Below are positions 1 through 9,761 of a stretch of DNA of 46,207 nucleotides, piece by piece. The translations under genes were made by a program, and so were the position numbers. Numbering within the stretch: the first letter of the stretch is position 1; every line of letters starts with the position of its first letter. The notes under the pieces are model-generated. The model searched no databases, was not told the DNA's origin, and saw only the letters and a program-made list of their open reading frames with translations. This stretch comes from an uncultured bacterium (GTDB lineage: Bacteria; Verrucomicrobiota; Lentisphaeria; Victivallales; UBA1829), in NCBI GenBank assembly GCA_949292215.1, contig CASEYW010000018.1, positions 1-46,207 on the forward strand, written 5' to 3'.

Positions 1-55
1 CCTGTTCATGAAAAACAATCGGCCGTTGAAGGCTTTTTACCCAGGAGATCTGAAA

Positions 56-286
56 GTGAGTAACGTTTGTGAAATTTGCGGAAAGAAAAAGTTTTCCGGC
101 TCCACCATCATCCGCAGGGGCTTGGCGAAGAAAAAAGGCGGTATCGGAATGCACGTCGTCAAAGTTTCTCCGAGGACCTTTGAACCGAACATCCAGTCTG
201 TGAGAGTGGTTGAAAACGGTGTCGTGACACGCAAAAAAGTCTGTGTTCAGTGCATCCGTTCCGGCCGCATCCAGAAGCCCTGCTGA
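56..286 (+). CDS. rpmB: 50S ribosomal protein L28
   Basis: This is L28 of the large ribosomal subunit, 76 residues, close to the usual family length. The N-terminus SNVCEICGKK, the arginine/lysine-rich middle and the C-terminal part with KVCVQCIRSG are typical. Two CxxC pairs (near residues 5-8 and 63-66) mark the zinc-binding form. I start at the GTG at 56 because AGGAGA at 43-48 lies 7 nt upstream and the family begins here. The in-frame ATG at 8 would add 16 residues that L28 does not have. A strong terminator follows at 311-339, so the gene is probably monocistronic or the last in its unit. Confidence 0.95.
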   Translation: MSNVCEICGKKKFSGSTIIRRGLAKKKGGIGMHVVKVSPRTFEPNIQSVRVVENGVVTRKKVCVQCIRSGRIQKPC

Positions 287-310
287 GAAAAACCGATTTT
301 TTTCTCAATC

Positions 311-339
311 GGAGCCGGTCGCGCGGCTCCTTTTTTTTT
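311..339 (+). terminator. Intrinsic terminator after rpmB
   Basis: GGAGCC (311-316) pairs with GGCTCC (325-330) across an 8-nt loop and is followed by nine T. It ends 19 nt before the thiE start, so it separates rpmB from thiE. Any read-through or thiE promoter must lie in or before this hairpin. Confidence 0.9.
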
Positions 340-357
340 GCGGAAACAGGATCTGAC

Positions 358-1011
358 ATGATATCGGAACTCAGAAAAAAGCGAGCGGAACGATTCGCCG
401 CAACGGACCTTTATTTGGTCATCGGGCATGAATTTACAAACGGAAGAAGCATCTTTGATGTTCTCGAAGCTGCGGCTGCGGGTGGAGTCAAAACGGTCCA
501 GCTGCGGGAAAAAAATCTTTCCGGCCGGGAACTGACCCTGCTGGCGGAGCGCTTCCGCAGAAAATGCAATGAACTCGGTGTGCTTATGATCATGAATGAC
601 CATGTTGACATCGCTCTCGCCTGCGGAGCAGACGGCGTACATCTCGGGCAGGACGATATGCCCCTGGAGGCGGCACGACGAATTGCTCCGAATCTGATTC
701 TCGGCCGCTCCACCCATTCCGTGGAACAAGCCCTTGAAGCACAGGCACAAGGCGCCGACTATGTAAACCTCGGTCCTATTTTCCCGACGCAAACCAAAAA
801 TACTCCGGTAAAACCGCTTGGACTTGACATCATCCGTCAGGCTGCCCCTCTTCTTTCCATACCATTCTCCGTCATGGGTGGAGTCAAAGAGCACAACATG
901 CCGGAACTTTTCGCCGCCGGAGCACACATCATGGCAATGGTTACAGAGCTCACTCAGGCTTCCGATGTCAAGGCAAAAACCATCGCCATGCGTCAGCTCT
1001 GGGACCGCTGA
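358..1011 (+). CDS. thiE: Thiamine-phosphate synthase
   Basis: This enzyme couples hydroxymethylpyrimidine diphosphate and the thiazole phosphate to thiamine phosphate in the cytosol. The 217-residue TIM-barrel shows the family signatures in order: VQLREK (substrate pyrophosphate binding), MNDHVDIALACGADGVHLGQDD, GRSTHS, YVNLGPIFPTQTK and VMGGV. The ATG at 358 is chosen because AGGA at 348-351 sits 6 nt upstream and the in-frame extension would run back into rpmB and its terminator. No other thiamine genes and no TPP riboswitch are visible nearby, so it looks like an isolated pathway gene. It is convergent with ispD, only 3 nt apart. Confidence 0.95.
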   Translation: MISELRKKRAERFAATDLYLVIGHEFTNGRSIFDVLEAAAAGGVKTVQLREKNLSGRELTLLAERFRRKCNELGVLMIMNDHVDIALACGADGVHLGQDDMPLEAARRIAPNLILGRSTHSVEQALEAQAQGADYVNLGPIFPTQTKNTPVKPLGLDIIRQAAPLLSIPFSVMGGVKEHNMPELFAAGAHIMAMVTELTQASDVKAKTIAMRQLWDR

Positions 1012-1014
1012 AAT

Positions 1015-1698
1015 CTAGATAAGCCGTTCTGCCAGAGCCAGATCGGCTGCATGCGTAATTTTCAGATTACATTCGCAGTTTTCCACGGGAACTGCCCGGC
1101 GACCGCAGAACCGTTCCACCGCGGCAGCATCGTCGGTAAACGTCAATCCGCATTCAATAGCCCGGGAGGTTGCCTCAAGCAGTTCCGAGGCCAGAAAGAT
1201 CTGCGGAGTTTCAACGGACCATAATTTTTCGCGCTTGATATTGCCTGATGTAAGACGCCCCTCGTCATCCATCACCTTCACGGTATCCACCACACGATGC
1301 GCCGCCAGAGCGGCTCCATGAACCAGGCATGCCTCGATGCAGCGCCGGAACAATCCGGCATCCGCCAGCGGACGGGCGGCATCATGAACCGCCACGTATT
1401 TGAGCTCATCGGGAAGCACTTTCAACGCATTCAGGACGGATTCCGTCCGGGAGCTCCCCCCCTCGACAATTCGAATCTCATTTCCCGGGAACCAATGGTC
1501 CACGATTTCCCGGAATTCGTTCCGGAATCCGGGATTCACTGGAAGAATCATGTTTCGGGACGGAAGCACTTCTCCGAACTTCCGGATGCTATGACAGAAT
1601 ACCGGCATCCCCTTCAACGTACACAGCAACTTATTCCCATGTCCGAAACGGGAAGACGTCCCTCCGGCGGGAAGAATCAAAGCGATTGCATCATACAT
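1015..1698 (-). CDS. ispD: 2-C-methyl-D-erythritol 4-phosphate cytidylyltransferase
   Basis: IspD makes CDP-methylerythritol in the non-mevalonate isoprenoid pathway. The 227 residues carry the nucleotide-binding N-terminus LILPAGGTSSRFG, the VHDAARPL motif near residue 100, VDTVK, ETPQIF, the TDDAAAVE segment and NLKIT near the C-terminus, all expected for the family. Only a weak ribosome site (GAG about 10 nt upstream) is visible at this ATG. The gene lies downstream of the LysM lipoprotein gene on the same strand, but a strong terminator between them (1712-1741) suggests it is mainly expressed separately or by read-through. Confidence 0.94.
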   Translation of the reverse strand: MYDAIALILPAGGTSSRFGHGNKLLCTLKGMPVFCHSIRKFGEVLPSRNMILPVNPGFRNEFREIVDHWFPGNEIRIVEGGSSRTESVLNALKVLPDELKYVAVHDAARPLADAGLFRRCIEACLVHGAALAAHRVVDTVKVMDDEGRLTSGNIKREKLWSVETPQIFLASELLEATSRAIECGLTFTDDAAAVERFCGRRAVPVENCECNLKITHAADLALAERLI

Positions 1699-1711
1699 GG
1701 CTCATCTCTGC

Positions 1712-1741
1712 AAAAAAAACGCCGAAAGAAAACTTCCGGCG
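1712..1741 (-). terminator. Intrinsic terminator of the LysM lipoprotein gene
   Basis: On the minus strand a 9-bp stem (1733-1741 with 1720-1728, one G-T pair) closes a TTTT loop and runs into eight T (1712-1719 as A on the plus strand). It lies 25 nt after the stop codon at 1767. Confidence 0.9.
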
Positions 1742-1766
1742 CAGAATTTCCAAATGGGAAAACGAA

Positions 1767-2939
1767 TTATGGCAGCTTGATTACGGAACCGGCGCGAACT
1801 TTGCCGTCCGCAGGAATCTCCGGATTGAGTTTTTTCAGCTCGGCGACCCCGAAACCGAATTTTTTAGCAAGCTCTTCCAGAGTCGTATCCTCGTTGATCT
1901 CCGTTGTATATCCGGCGGCGGCAGTTCCGGGAACCGCAGGAGCGACAGGAGTCGCATCCTTTGCAACAGCATCCACCGCAGCGGAGGAAGCTACCGGAGA
2001 GGAGGACGGAGCAGGAACCGGAACCTCCTTTCCGTCAGCAGCAGGAACGGCAGGAGGCAGTGCAGGAGGTTCCGCAACCGGAGCTGTGGCAGAATCCGCA
2101 TTTCCGGGAACAGCGGGAACGGCAGGAACAGCAGGAACTTCTGTCTTGTCCTCAACGGGGACCTCCACTTTTTTCACTTTGGATGAAGCGGTATTGGCAA
2201 CCGGTTTTGCCACGACCTTCTGACCAGGTTTCGGAATTACCAGTTTCTGTCCGATCTGGAGCGGTTTTTCAAGACTCAGATTGTTCGCAGCTGCAAGATC
2301 CGCGGCCTTGATATGAAAACGCGCGGCAATTCTGGAGAAGGAATCCCCCTTCCGAACGATGTATTTTCCATCGCGATCCACAAGTTTTGCCGTTGTTCTT
2401 CTGGTTTTTGCCATTGTTCTGGAGGAAGATTTGACTGCCTTTCCGGATTTTCCTTTTACAGCAGAGGATTTGACGCTTTTTCCGGAGGAAGCAGGAATCA
2501 CGACCTTCTGTCCGACTCTGAGTTTTGCAGGATTCAGATCCTTGTTGGCCGCAACGATCTCATCCATGGAAACGCCATACTGACGGGAAAGTCCCCAGAA
2601 CGTATCGCCCTTCCGGATGACATGAGTTTTCTGAGTATCGGGGACCGGCGGAGGCACAGGAACTGTTGCTGTCTTTTTCGGTTCCGATTTTTTCGGAGGC
2701 TGAGGCACTGGCGCCGGAGTCTGACTCTCCAGCGGAACAAATACAGTTGCAGGTCCGACCGGTTCCGACTCCACAGGTGCAGCTGCGGGAGGCGCGGTTT
2801 TCTCGGCGTCCGGAATATAGGCACCAGGCGGCAGCGGATCCTCCTCTACCGTGGCGCAACCGCCGAAGAACAACATTCCGCCAACCAACAGATGCAGAAG
2901 AGCAACTGACGAACAGATGACAAGCAACTTACTTTTCAT
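1767..2939 (-). CDS. LysM-repeat lipoprotein
   Basis: This is an envelope lipoprotein likely to bind peptidoglycan. The 390 residues start with a signal peptide ending in a lipobox (FFGGC, Cys28). A Pro/Ala/Val linker (about 30-105) leads to LysM 1 (HVIRKGDTFWGLSRQYG, about 106-150), a basic linker, LysM 2 (YIVRKGDSFSRIAARFH, about 193-236), a long Pro/Ala/Val linker with an AVP tandem, and a more divergent C-terminal LysM-like module (TTLEELAKKFG to VIKLP). A GGAGGT ribosome site precedes the ATG. A promoter-like TTGATT-17-TAAAAT lies at 3113-3141. No enzymatic domain is seen, so the role is probably structural or as an activator of wall hydrolases. Confidence 0.88.
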   Translation of the reverse strand: MKSKLLVICSSVALLHLLVGGMLFFGGCATVEEDPLPPGAYIPDAEKTAPPAAAPVESEPVGPATVFVPLESQTPAPVPQPPKKSEPKKTATVPVPPPVPDTQKTHVIRKGDTFWGLSRQYGVSMDEIVAANKDLNPAKLRVGQKVVIPASSGKSVKSSAVKGKSGKAVKSSSRTMAKTRRTTAKLVDRDGKYIVRKGDSFSRIAARFHIKAADLAAANNLSLEKPLQIGQKLVIPKPGQKVVAKPVANTASSKVKKVEVPVEDKTEVPAVPAVPAVPGNADSATAPVAEPPALPPAVPAADGKEVPVPAPSSSPVASSAAVDAVAKDATPVAPAVPGTAAAGYTTEINEDTTLEELAKKFGFGVAELKKLNPEIPADGKVRAGSVIKLP

Positions 2940-3112
2940 CTCGAATCAACCTCCGTTCTTAACTATGTAACCTTTTTTTCGTTGTCTTTTGATGAAACCG
3001 GTCCGGAGAGAGAACCCCCCTCCCCTCAAAACCAGAAAGGAATATTCCATTTTCCGCCCGTTTGTTCCAAACCGGGGACTCACTGCGGAAAAGGGAAAAA
3101 ACTTCCTGCTAT

Positions 3113-3141
3113 ATTTTAATTTCAAAACGCAATAAAATCAA
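3113..3141 (-). promoter_or_regulatory. Probable promoter for the LysM lipoprotein gene
   Basis: TTGATT (3136-3141) and TAAAAT (3113-3118) on the minus strand are separated by 17 bp. The leader to the ATG at 2939 would be about 165 nt and I see no recognised riboswitch in it. The rest of the 2940-3205 gap is AT-rich and holds nothing else that I can support. Confidence 0.4.
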
Positions 3142-3205
3142 ATGGAATTGATGAGAAACATCACTTTTTTTTCACAGGAGAGAAATTCCCGGAAAAGGAA
3201 GGGAA

Positions 3206-3628
3206 TCAGGCGATGATCGGTGGAGCGGAAGACTTTTTTTTCCGTCCGGGTTTCCCCGCGGCAACCAGAAGTTTTTTCAGGTTCGGCACACGGTTGAAAT
3301 CTTCCCGGGAATCGTTTTCACTTGCAGTAAGCAGACCATTTTCAATCATATTGAAAACGACGTCGCCGATGGAGGAGCCGCTGACCAGTCCCCAGTCTTC
3401 CAGGACATCCCACGCAAGCGGGCCGAACTGCTGGGCGGCGTACTCCGCCACTCCCTGGATCAACTCCTCTCCGCTGACATGGCGCTCCTTCCGGGACAAT
3501 GTCTCGCGCTGGAATTTGCGGACCGTATACGCCACTGCCTCATTCATAAACTCATAGGCTCCCTGGCGATACCGGATATCGCTCTCCATTATTTTTTCAA
3601 CGATTTCAATAAAATTTTCATCAGGCAT
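3206..3628 (-). CDS. PVC-restricted conserved small protein (Minf_1886-like)
   Basis: This is a 140-residue protein of unknown function. The body, with IVEKIMESDIRYRQGAYEF, the HVSGEEL segment, AAQQFGPLAWDVLEDWG, and SSIGDVVFNMIENGLL, matches what I remember of a family found in Verrucomicrobia, Planctomycetes and relatives (TIGR04138, Minf_1886). The tail is basic (PGRKKK). There is no signal peptide or membrane segment. The ATG at 3628 has a perfect GGAGGG seven nt upstream; an earlier in-frame start at 3670 has none. The gene stands alone between rluA-like and LysM genes. It is useful as a taxonomic marker; its function is unknown. Confidence 0.78.
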   Translation of the reverse strand: MPDENFIEIVEKIMESDIRYRQGAYEFMNEAVAYTVRKFQRETLSRKERHVSGEELIQGVAEYAAQQFGPLAWDVLEDWGLVSGSSIGDVVFNMIENGLLTASENDSREDFNRVPNLKKLLVAAGKPGRKKKSSAPPIIA

Positions 3629-3733
3629 TCTGCGCCCTCCAAATTTTATACTTCCCCATATAATATACATCCGACAAAATCAAATACAAACCGGGATTGT
3701 CCACTGTGTCTATTTTCAAGATCTTCTGAAAAT

Positions 3734-4690
3734 TCAGGAACCGGAATTCATCACGGATTTCAAATCTGCCGGAAGCGGAGCGGCAAAAGCAAGCATCCGT
3801 CCCCGGTATGACAGCTCCAGAAACGAGGCATGAAGCGCTTGACGCGGCAGAATCAGACGACGCCGGTCATCCTCCGTCAGCGAGTCAGTCACAAAGCGGG
3901 AAAAGAACGTATCGTCCAGTCCGTACAGCTTGTCGCCGACCATCGGGAACCCGAGCGAACAGAGCGTTGCGCGAATCTGGTGCAGACGACCTGTCGCTGG
4001 AAATGCCTCGACTGTGCTCAGCCCGTCCTTCCGGACAATCAGACGGAAATCCGTCTCTGCCGTTTCCGCATTCTCTCCGGGCGGTTCGTATGTGAAACGG
4101 CGTTTCTTGCGGATCTTGGACTCCGGGTCCGCAGAGAGCCATCCGGACGCATGAACCGGCTCCTCCGGAAACTCCCCGTGAACAACCGCAAGATAGTGTT
4201 TTCCGACCCGGTTTTCCATCAGTTCCCGCGTGAACGCCACTGCCGCTTCACGGGTACGGGCAACCAGCACAACGCCGGAAGTCTCCCGGTCAAGACGAGT
4301 TGCAATATGAATCTTCTCTCCGTACTGCTCCCTCAGCAGATACCAGAGCGTATGTTTGAAAAACACTCCGGCGGGATGGCACGGCAGATTGCCGGATTTG
4401 GAAACGGCCAGATACTCCGGAGTCTCCTCCAGAATTTCAAACGTGGGATCGACTGCAGGCTCCTCCACCGCATTCGGCTGAAACGCAATGACTTCCCCCG
4501 TTTGAAGACGGCGCGACGGCTTGGTCGGCTTTCCGTTCAGCAGGATCTCGCCCGCCGCAATGCTTTTCTGCCATTCGGTGCGGGAGCGGTAGCTGAAGCG
4601 TTTCTGAAGATAAAAATCGAGCCGGACTCCATTGCCGTCCGGCTCGATGACGGTTTCCGCAATACGTCTGTCGGAATTCCGATCGGTCAT
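3734..4690 (-). CDS. RluA-family pseudouridine synthase
   Basis: This enzyme isomerises uridine to pseudouridine in rRNA or tRNA. The 318 residues contain an N-terminal S4 RNA-binding domain (about 20-80, with [10 protein letters not shown] and [16 protein letters not shown]) and a catalytic domain with [12 protein letters not shown], the catalytic Asp at about residue 134. Later family motifs [24 protein letters not shown] and LHASFLEL are present. The domain layout is that of RluC/RluD; the exact target cannot be told from sequence. It overlaps the end of ilvD by ATGA (4687-4690), so translation is coupled to ilvD. Confidence 0.9.
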   Translation of the reverse strand: MTDRNSDRRIAETVIEPDGNGVRLDFYLQKRFSYRSRTEWQKSIAAGEILLNGKPTKPSRRLQTGEVIAFQPNAVEEPAVDPTFEILEETPEYLAVSKSGNLPCHPAGVFFKHTLWYLLREQYGEKIHIATRLDRETSGVVLVARTREAAVAFTRELMENRVGKHYLAVVHGEFPEEPVHASGWLSADPESKIRKKRRFTYEPPGENAETAETDFRLIVRKDGLSTVEAFPATGRLHQIRATLCSLGFPMVGDKLYGLDDTFFSRFVTDSLTEDDRRRLILPRQALHASFLELSYRGRMLAFAAPLPADLKSVMNSGS

Positions 4691-6372
4691 TTTCCGACTT
4701 TGAGCACGCCGCCGGTGTCGGCGCTGGTTGCAAGAGCGGAATACTTTGCAAGATATCCGGTTTTGATCTTCGGTTCACGCGGAACCCATTTTTTCCGGCG
4801 TTCGGCGATGACATCGTCGGCAACTTCCAGTGTGACGGTCCGGTTCGGAATGTCGATGGAAATGATATCGCCCGGTTCCACCAGCCCGATCAGTCCGCCC
4901 GCGGCGGCCTCCGGACTGACGTGCCCGATGCACGCTCCGTGCGTCGCGCCGGAGAAACGACCGTCGGTAATCAACGCTACGGAGGAGCCAAGTCCGCGGC
5001 CCATGATGTAACTGGTCGGAGCAAGCATCTCCTGCATGCCGGGTCCGCCCTTCGGACCTTCATAGCGGATGACGACCACATCGCCTTCCTTGACCTTTCC
5101 GCCGAGAATGCCCTCACAGGCATCTTCCTGACTTTCAAAGATCACGGCGGGCCCCTTGTGGACCAGCATCTTCGGATCGACTCCGGCGGCTTTGACGACG
5201 CATCCCTTCTCCGCAAGATTGCCGAAAAGGATGGCAAGTCCGCCGACTTTGCTGTAAGCGTTGTCAAGAGTATGAATGATATCACCATCGGGATCGGGAG
5301 CGGCGGAGAACTGTTCAGCAAGCGTTTTGCCGGAAACGGTCGGACAGGAACCGTCGATCAGTCCCGCTTTGGCAATCTCCTTGAGGATTGCCATGATGCC
5401 GCCGACCCGGTTGCAGTCCTCCACGATATGTGCTGTTCCCCGGGAGGGGGCGAGTTTGCAGATGTTCGGAGTCTTTCTGGAAATCTCATCGAGTTTTTTG
5501 ATGTCGACGTTGAGTCCGGCCTCGTTTGCGATTGCAAGCGTATGCAGGACTGTATTGGAAGAGCCGCCCATCGCCATGTCAAGCACCAGAGCATTCTGGA
5601 AGGAGGCCGCCGTGACGAAATCCTTTGCGCGGGGGGGATGTTCCATCTTAGCAAGCTCCACAATGCGGAAAGCGGCTTTGCGCCAGAGTTCGATGCGTTT
5701 CGGATCGTCGGAAGCGATCGTTCCGTTGCCGGGCAGAGCGATTCCGAGAGCCTCGCAGAGACAGTTCATGCTGTTGGCGGTGAACATGCCGGAACAGGAA
5801 CCGGGTCCGGGACAGGCGGTACACTCAAGCTGTTCCATCTGCGCGTCATCAATCTTGTTGACAACCCGGGCGGCAACGCCTTCAAAAATGGAATTCAGGT
5901 CGGTGTCATGGTCGATCCAGGGAGTTTTGCCGGCACGCATCGGTCCGCCGGAAGCGAAGATGGTCGGGATGTTGAGTCTCATTGCCCCCATGAGCATGCC
6001 CGGAACAATCTTGTCGCAGTTCGGGATGCAGATCATTGCATCGAACGGATGCGCGGACCCCATGGTTTCCACGCTGTCGGCGATGATCTCACGGCTGGCA
6101 AGGGAATATTTCATTCCGGAGTGGCCCATGGCGATGCCGTCGCAAACCGCGATGGTGTTGAATTCATAAGGAACGCCGCCGGCCTCGCGGATGGCATCGC
6201 AGACGATCTCTCCGACTTTTTTCAGGTGGCAATGTCCCGGAACAATGTTCGTGTAAGAGTTGCAGACCCCGATGAAGGGTTTGGCGATGTCTTCGCGTTT
6301 GATGCCCGTCGCCGTCATCAGCGCCCGGTGCGGGGCTCTTTCCAGCCCCTTTTTCATGATGTCACTGCGCAT
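4687..6372 (-). CDS. ilvD: Dihydroxy-acid dehydratase
   Basis: IlvD dehydrates dihydroxy-acids to the 2-keto acid precursors of valine and isoleucine, using an iron-sulfur cluster. The 561 residues are the usual length. Family motifs are clear: [13 protein letters not shown], the cluster cysteines in [11 protein letters not shown] and [50 protein letters not shown] and [21 protein letters not shown]. The ATG at 6372 has AGGAAA upstream and is the family start. An upstream extension of the frame crosses the divergent ffh promoter region and is not coding. Other ilv genes are absent from the window. It is translationally coupled to the pseudouridine synthase. Confidence 0.96.
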   Translation of the reverse strand: MRSDIMKKGLERAPHRALMTATGIKREDIAKPFIGVCNSYTNIVPGHCHLKKVGEIVCDAIREAGGVPYEFNTIAVCDGIAMGHSGMKYSLASREIIADSVETMGSAHPFDAMICIPNCDKIVPGMLMGAMRLNIPTIFASGGPMRAGKTPWIDHDTDLNSIFEGVAARVVNKIDDAQMEQLECTACPGPGSCSGMFTANSMNCLCEALGIALPGNGTIASDDPKRIELWRKAAFRIVELAKMEHPPRAKDFVTAASFQNALVLDMAMGGSSNTVLHTLAIANEAGLNVDIKKLDEISRKTPNICKLAPSRGTAHIVEDCNRVGGIMAILKEIAKAGLIDGSCPTVSGKTLAEQFSAAPDPDGDIIHTLDNAYSKVGGLAILFGNLAEKGCVVKAAGVDPKMLVHKGPAVIFESQEDACEGILGGKVKEGDVVVIRYEGPKGGPGMQEMLAPTSYIMGRGLGSSVALITDGRFSGATHGACIGHVSPEAAAGGLIGLVEPGDIISIDIPNRTVTLEVADDVIAERRKKWVPREPKIKTGYLAKYSALATSADTGGVLKVGK

Positions 6373-6544
6373 TTGTTTTCCTTTCCTATGATGATTTCTT
6401 GCAAAAAAATCACGATTGCAGGTTGAATTTTTCGCGTAAACTGCCATAATATGGGAATGACAGTCGCGCGTGTCTGTTTTCTTGAATCGAAGGATAATAT
6501 AGCACGCCTTGCGGCATTTCCATAATGCAGGAGAAAAAATAATC

Positions 6545-7957
6545 ATGTTTAATAATCTGACAGACAAACTGCAGGAGGCGTTGCGGAAACTGCGGGGAGT
6601 GGCCTCTCTTTCGGAGTCCAATATTTCCGAAGCAATGCAGGACGTCCGCACCGCTCTTCTGGAAGCCGATGTCAACCATGAGGTGGCAGAAGAGTTCATT
6701 GCCGGCGTCTCCAAAGAGTGTCTCGGGGAGAATGTGCTCAAGAGCGTAACCCCCGGCCAGATGGCAATCAAGATCGTTCACGATAAACTGGTCGAATTCA
6801 TGGGCGAAGCGGAAGCGCCGATTGCCTGGAATCCCAACGCACGGCCGAACGTGATCATGATGGTCGGTCTGCACGGCGGAGGAAAGACGACCTCCTGCGC
6901 CAAACTTGCGGTCCAGCTCAAAAAACGGGGACGCAAAGTCATGCTCACGGCATGCGACGTCTACCGGCCCGCCGCGATCGACCAGCTTGAAATTCTCGGA
7001 AAGGAAATCGACGTTCCTGTTTATTCCGAACGCGGCAGCATGGATGTCTGCGAAATTTCCAGCCACGCCCTGAAACGCGCCGCCGAAGAAAAATGTGATT
7101 ACCTCATCATTGATACCGCAGGACGCCTCCAGATCGACACCGCCATGGTTCAGGAGCTGGTGCGTCTTTCGCACACGGTCTCACCCGCCGAGATTCTGCT
7201 TGTTGCAGATGCCGCTCTCGGACAGCAGGCCGTTTCCGTTGCAAGCCATTTTCATGACGCGCTCGGAATCACCGGCGTGGTCCTGACCAAACTCGATGGA
7301 GATGCACGCGGCGGAGCGGCGCTTTCCATCCGGAAAGTGGTTGGCTGTCCGATCAAATTTGTCGGTGTCGGCGAAAAGGTGGAAGACTTCGAAGTGTTCC
7401 ACCCGGACCGCATGGCGTCCCGGATTCTCGGAATGGGCGACATTGTCTCCCTCGTTGAAAAAGCAGCTGAGGAAATCGATAAGGAAGAAGCGGAAAAACT
7501 TCAGGAAAAACTCAAAAAGAATCAGTTCGATTTTGAAGACTTCCTCGGACAGCTCCGCCAAATGTCCAAAATGGGCGGCATCGAAACGATCCTGAAACTT
7601 CTTCCCGGCGGCAGCAAACTCGCCGGCATGTCTGAATTCGATTCCAGCCAGTTCAAAAAAATGGAGGCCATGATCTGCTCCATGAACAAAAAGGAGCGGG
7701 CAAATCCCGATATCATCGACATGTCCCGCCGCCGCAGAATCGCGAAAGGCAGCGGCACCTCCCTGGAGCAGGTCAGTCAGCTGATCAAGCAGTTCAACAA
7801 CATGCGCAAAATGATGAGGAATACAGGCCTCTTCGGACGACTCCTCAGCGGAGGTTCCGTTCCCCCCATGAGCGCCATGAGCGCAGGCGGACGGATGCCC
7901 TCCTTCTCGCGCGGGTCCAACTTCACCCCTCCGAAGAAAAAACGCAAGAAACGCTGA
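6545..7957 (+). CDS. ffh: Signal recognition particle protein Ffh
   Basis: Ffh is the GTPase that delivers nascent membrane and secreted proteins to the translocase with 4.5S RNA and FtsY. The 470 residues have the N domain (1-90), the G domain with P-loop GLHGGGKTT (about 107), DTAGRLQID and [13 protein letters not shown], and a C-terminal M domain with the RNA-binding [14 protein letters not shown] segment. The ATG at 6545 has AGGAG at 6529-6533; the in-frame start at 6509 is too early for the family. The tail is basic (PPKKKRKKR). It is followed after 10 nt by lpxB. No 4.5S RNA gene is visible. Confidence 0.97.
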   Translation: MFNNLTDKLQEALRKLRGVASLSESNISEAMQDVRTALLEADVNHEVAEEFIAGVSKECLGENVLKSVTPGQMAIKIVHDKLVEFMGEAEAPIAWNPNARPNVIMMVGLHGGGKTTSCAKLAVQLKKRGRKVMLTACDVYRPAAIDQLEILGKEIDVPVYSERGSMDVCEISSHALKRAAEEKCDYLIIDTAGRLQIDTAMVQELVRLSHTVSPAEILLVADAALGQQAVSVASHFHDALGITGVVLTKLDGDARGGAALSIRKVVGCPIKFVGVGEKVEDFEVFHPDRMASRILGMGDIVSLVEKAAEEIDKEEAEKLQEKLKKNQFDFEDFLGQLRQMSKMGGIETILKLLPGGSKLAGMSEFDSSQFKKMEAMICSMNKKERANPDIIDMSRRRRIAKGSGTSLEQVSQLIKQFNNMRKMMRNTGLFGRLLSGGSVPPMSAMSAGGRMPSFSRGSNFTPPKKKRKKR

Positions 7958-7967
7958 CGGCGGCACC

Positions 7968-9158
7968 ATGATACCGAAACGCAAAGAAATCTGGATCATT
8001 GCCGGAGAGGCATCCGGCGACTTGTACGGTGCACGTCTTGCCGCGGAACTCAAACGCCGCGCACCCGATGCAGTGATTTCCGGAATGGGCGGCATCGAAA
8101 TGCGCAAGGCCGGAGTCGAAATTCTGGTCGACTCCAGCGAACTTGGCGTCATCGGCCTTGTGGAAGTGCTGAGCAATCTCTTCAAATTCATCCGGATTCT
8201 CCTCTACCTGATCCGGGAAGCGAAAAAACGCCGTCCGGCGGCAGTGGTTCTCGTGGATTATCCCGGATTCAACATCCGCTTTGCCAAAGCGATGTGGAAA
8301 GCCGGCATCCCGGTCGTCTGGTACATCAGTCCGCAGGTCTGGGTCTGGCGCAGAGGAAACATCCAAAAACTTGCAAAGTTCTGCCGTAAACTGATGGTGA
8401 TCTTTCCGTTTGAACCGGAGGTCTACGAAGGTTCCGGACTCGACGTGGAATTCGTGGGACATCCTCTCGTGGACATTGTACAGGGACGTGCGGATTCCTC
8501 CATCGAACGCGATCCGAATTCCATTCTCCTTCTGCCCGGCAGCCGGAAAAAAGAGATTGACTTTCTGCTGGAGCCGTTTCTGAAAACGGCTTCGATCCTG
8601 AAATCGCGTCATCCGAACCTCCAGTTTGTCGTGGCGGCTCCGCGGGAAAGAATCCTGCTGATGATCAAGGATGGCATTCGTGAATTCACAAAGAAACATC
8701 CGGAGTCCCCCCTGCCGGACATTCAGCTCACACGCGGGAAAAACGCATTCTGGATGCAGAGATGCACGGCGGGACTTGCCGCCTCCGGAACCGTCACGGT
8801 GGAATGTGCCATTGCCGGACTCCCGCTCGTAGTTGCTTATCGTCTGAACAAGATCACGTTCCTGCTGGCACGCCTGGTCATCGGGAAACTGTTCCGCGGA
8901 TTTTTCACGATGGTGAACATCATCCTCTACCGGCGGGCATTTGAAGAATTCCTGCAGTTTCAGGTCATTCCCGAGGATCTCGCCGACGCAATGGAACGGA
9001 TTCTTCCGGGCGGAGAACGCCGCGCTGAGGTGGAAGCCGATATGAAAGAGATGGTCGAAGCGATCTCCGGAGGAGCGAGCGGAGCCGTTTCCCGTGCCGC
9101 ATCATGCGTTCTTGCTGTTGTCTCGGAACGCATGGAACAGGAAAGGAAAACGGTATGA
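7968..9158 (+). CDS. lpxB: Lipid-A-disaccharide synthase
   Basis: LpxB joins UDP-2,3-diacylglucosamine and lipid X to make the disaccharide of lipid A at the inner membrane. The 396 residues carry the GT19 motifs [16 protein letters not shown] near the N-terminus, [49 protein letters not shown] and the [21 protein letters not shown] acceptor region. It shows that the organism has LPS-type lipid A. The ribosome site is weak, so translation probably depends on ffh 10 nt upstream. Its stop overlaps the start of the macro-domain gene by ATGA. Confidence 0.96.
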   Translation: MIPKRKEIWIIAGEASGDLYGARLAAELKRRAPDAVISGMGGIEMRKAGVEILVDSSELGVIGLVEVLSNLFKFIRILLYLIREAKKRRPAAVVLVDYPGFNIRFAKAMWKAGIPVVWYISPQVWVWRRGNIQKLAKFCRKLMVIFPFEPEVYEGSGLDVEFVGHPLVDIVQGRADSSIERDPNSILLLPGSRKKEIDFLLEPFLKTASILKSRHPNLQFVVAAPRERILLMIKDGIREFTKKHPESPLPDIQLTRGKNAFWMQRCTAGLAASGTVTVECAIAGLPLVVAYRLNKITFLLARLVIGKLFRGFFTMVNIILYRRAFEEFLQFQVIPEDLADAMERILPGGERRAEVEADMKEMVEAISGGASGAVSRAASCVLAVVSERMEQERKTV

Positions 9159-9673
9159 ACATCGAAGTCATTCAGGGAGATATCACGAAACTGGAGGTCG
9201 ATGCCATCGTCAATGCTGCGAACTGCTCTCTTCTGGGCGGAGGCGGCGTCGATGGAGCAATTCACCGTGCGGCCGGTCCGGGACTTCTTGAAGAGTGCCG
9301 CAAATTCGGCGGCTGCGAAACCGGTGAAGCGGTCCTCACGGACGCCTATCGGCTCCCTTGCCGTTACGTAATCCACACCCCCGGCCCCGTCTGGCACGGA
9401 GGATCACACGGAGAAGCGGACAAGCTGAAGGAATGTTATCGGAATTCCCTGCGTCGGGCGAATGAGAAGGAATGCCGTTCCATTGCGTTCCCCTGCATCT
9501 CCACGGGAGTCTACGGCTATCCGAAACGGAATGCGGCGGAACTCGCGATCCGGACCATCCGGGAGTGGAAGGAGGCTCTTCCCGAACGGGTTCTCTTCTG
9601 CTGTTTCTCCGCCGGAGATGCGGCATTGTACCGCGAACTTCTGGCAGACACGCCATCCGCAGCAAAAGAGTGA
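9155..9673 (+). CDS. Macro-domain ADP-ribose hydrolase (O-acetyl-ADP-ribose deacetylase type)
   Basis: This small single-domain protein binds ADP-ribose and probably hydrolyses O-acetyl-ADP-ribose or removes mono-ADP-ribose. The 172 residues contain the family hallmarks: [34 protein letters not shown] at the N-terminus, [22 protein letters not shown] in the middle, and [12 protein letters not shown], the phosphate-binding loop. AGGAAAGG at about 9139-9146 serves as ribosome site and the start overlaps the lpxB stop (ATGA), so it is coupled to lpxB. Why a macro domain should accompany lipid A synthesis is not evident; no ADP-ribosyltransferase is nearby. Confidence 0.93.
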   Translation: MNIEVIQGDITKLEVDAIVNAANCSLLGGGGVDGAIHRAAGPGLLEECRKFGGCETGEAVLTDAYRLPCRYVIHTPGPVWHGGSHGEADKLKECYRNSLRRANEKECRSIAFPCISTGVYGYPKRNAAELAIRTIREWKEALPERVLFCCFSAGDAALYRELLADTPSAAKE

Positions 9674-9761
9674 AAATTGAATCAGAAAAAACAGACCTGA
9701 TCCGCTCCTGCGGAATCATCCAGAAAGACAAATCCAACAACTATTTTTTCCCGGAGAATTT

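Noticed and set aside
358..1011. TPP riboswitch before thiE
   Set aside because: Only a terminator and 18 nt lie between rpmB and thiE; no conserved TPP-box sequence is present.
4921..6426. Long plus-strand open frame of 501 codons opposite ilvD
   Set aside because: It is the mirror of a clear, full-length ilvD, has no ribosome site and no recognisable domain. High-GC codon use commonly opens such antisense frames.
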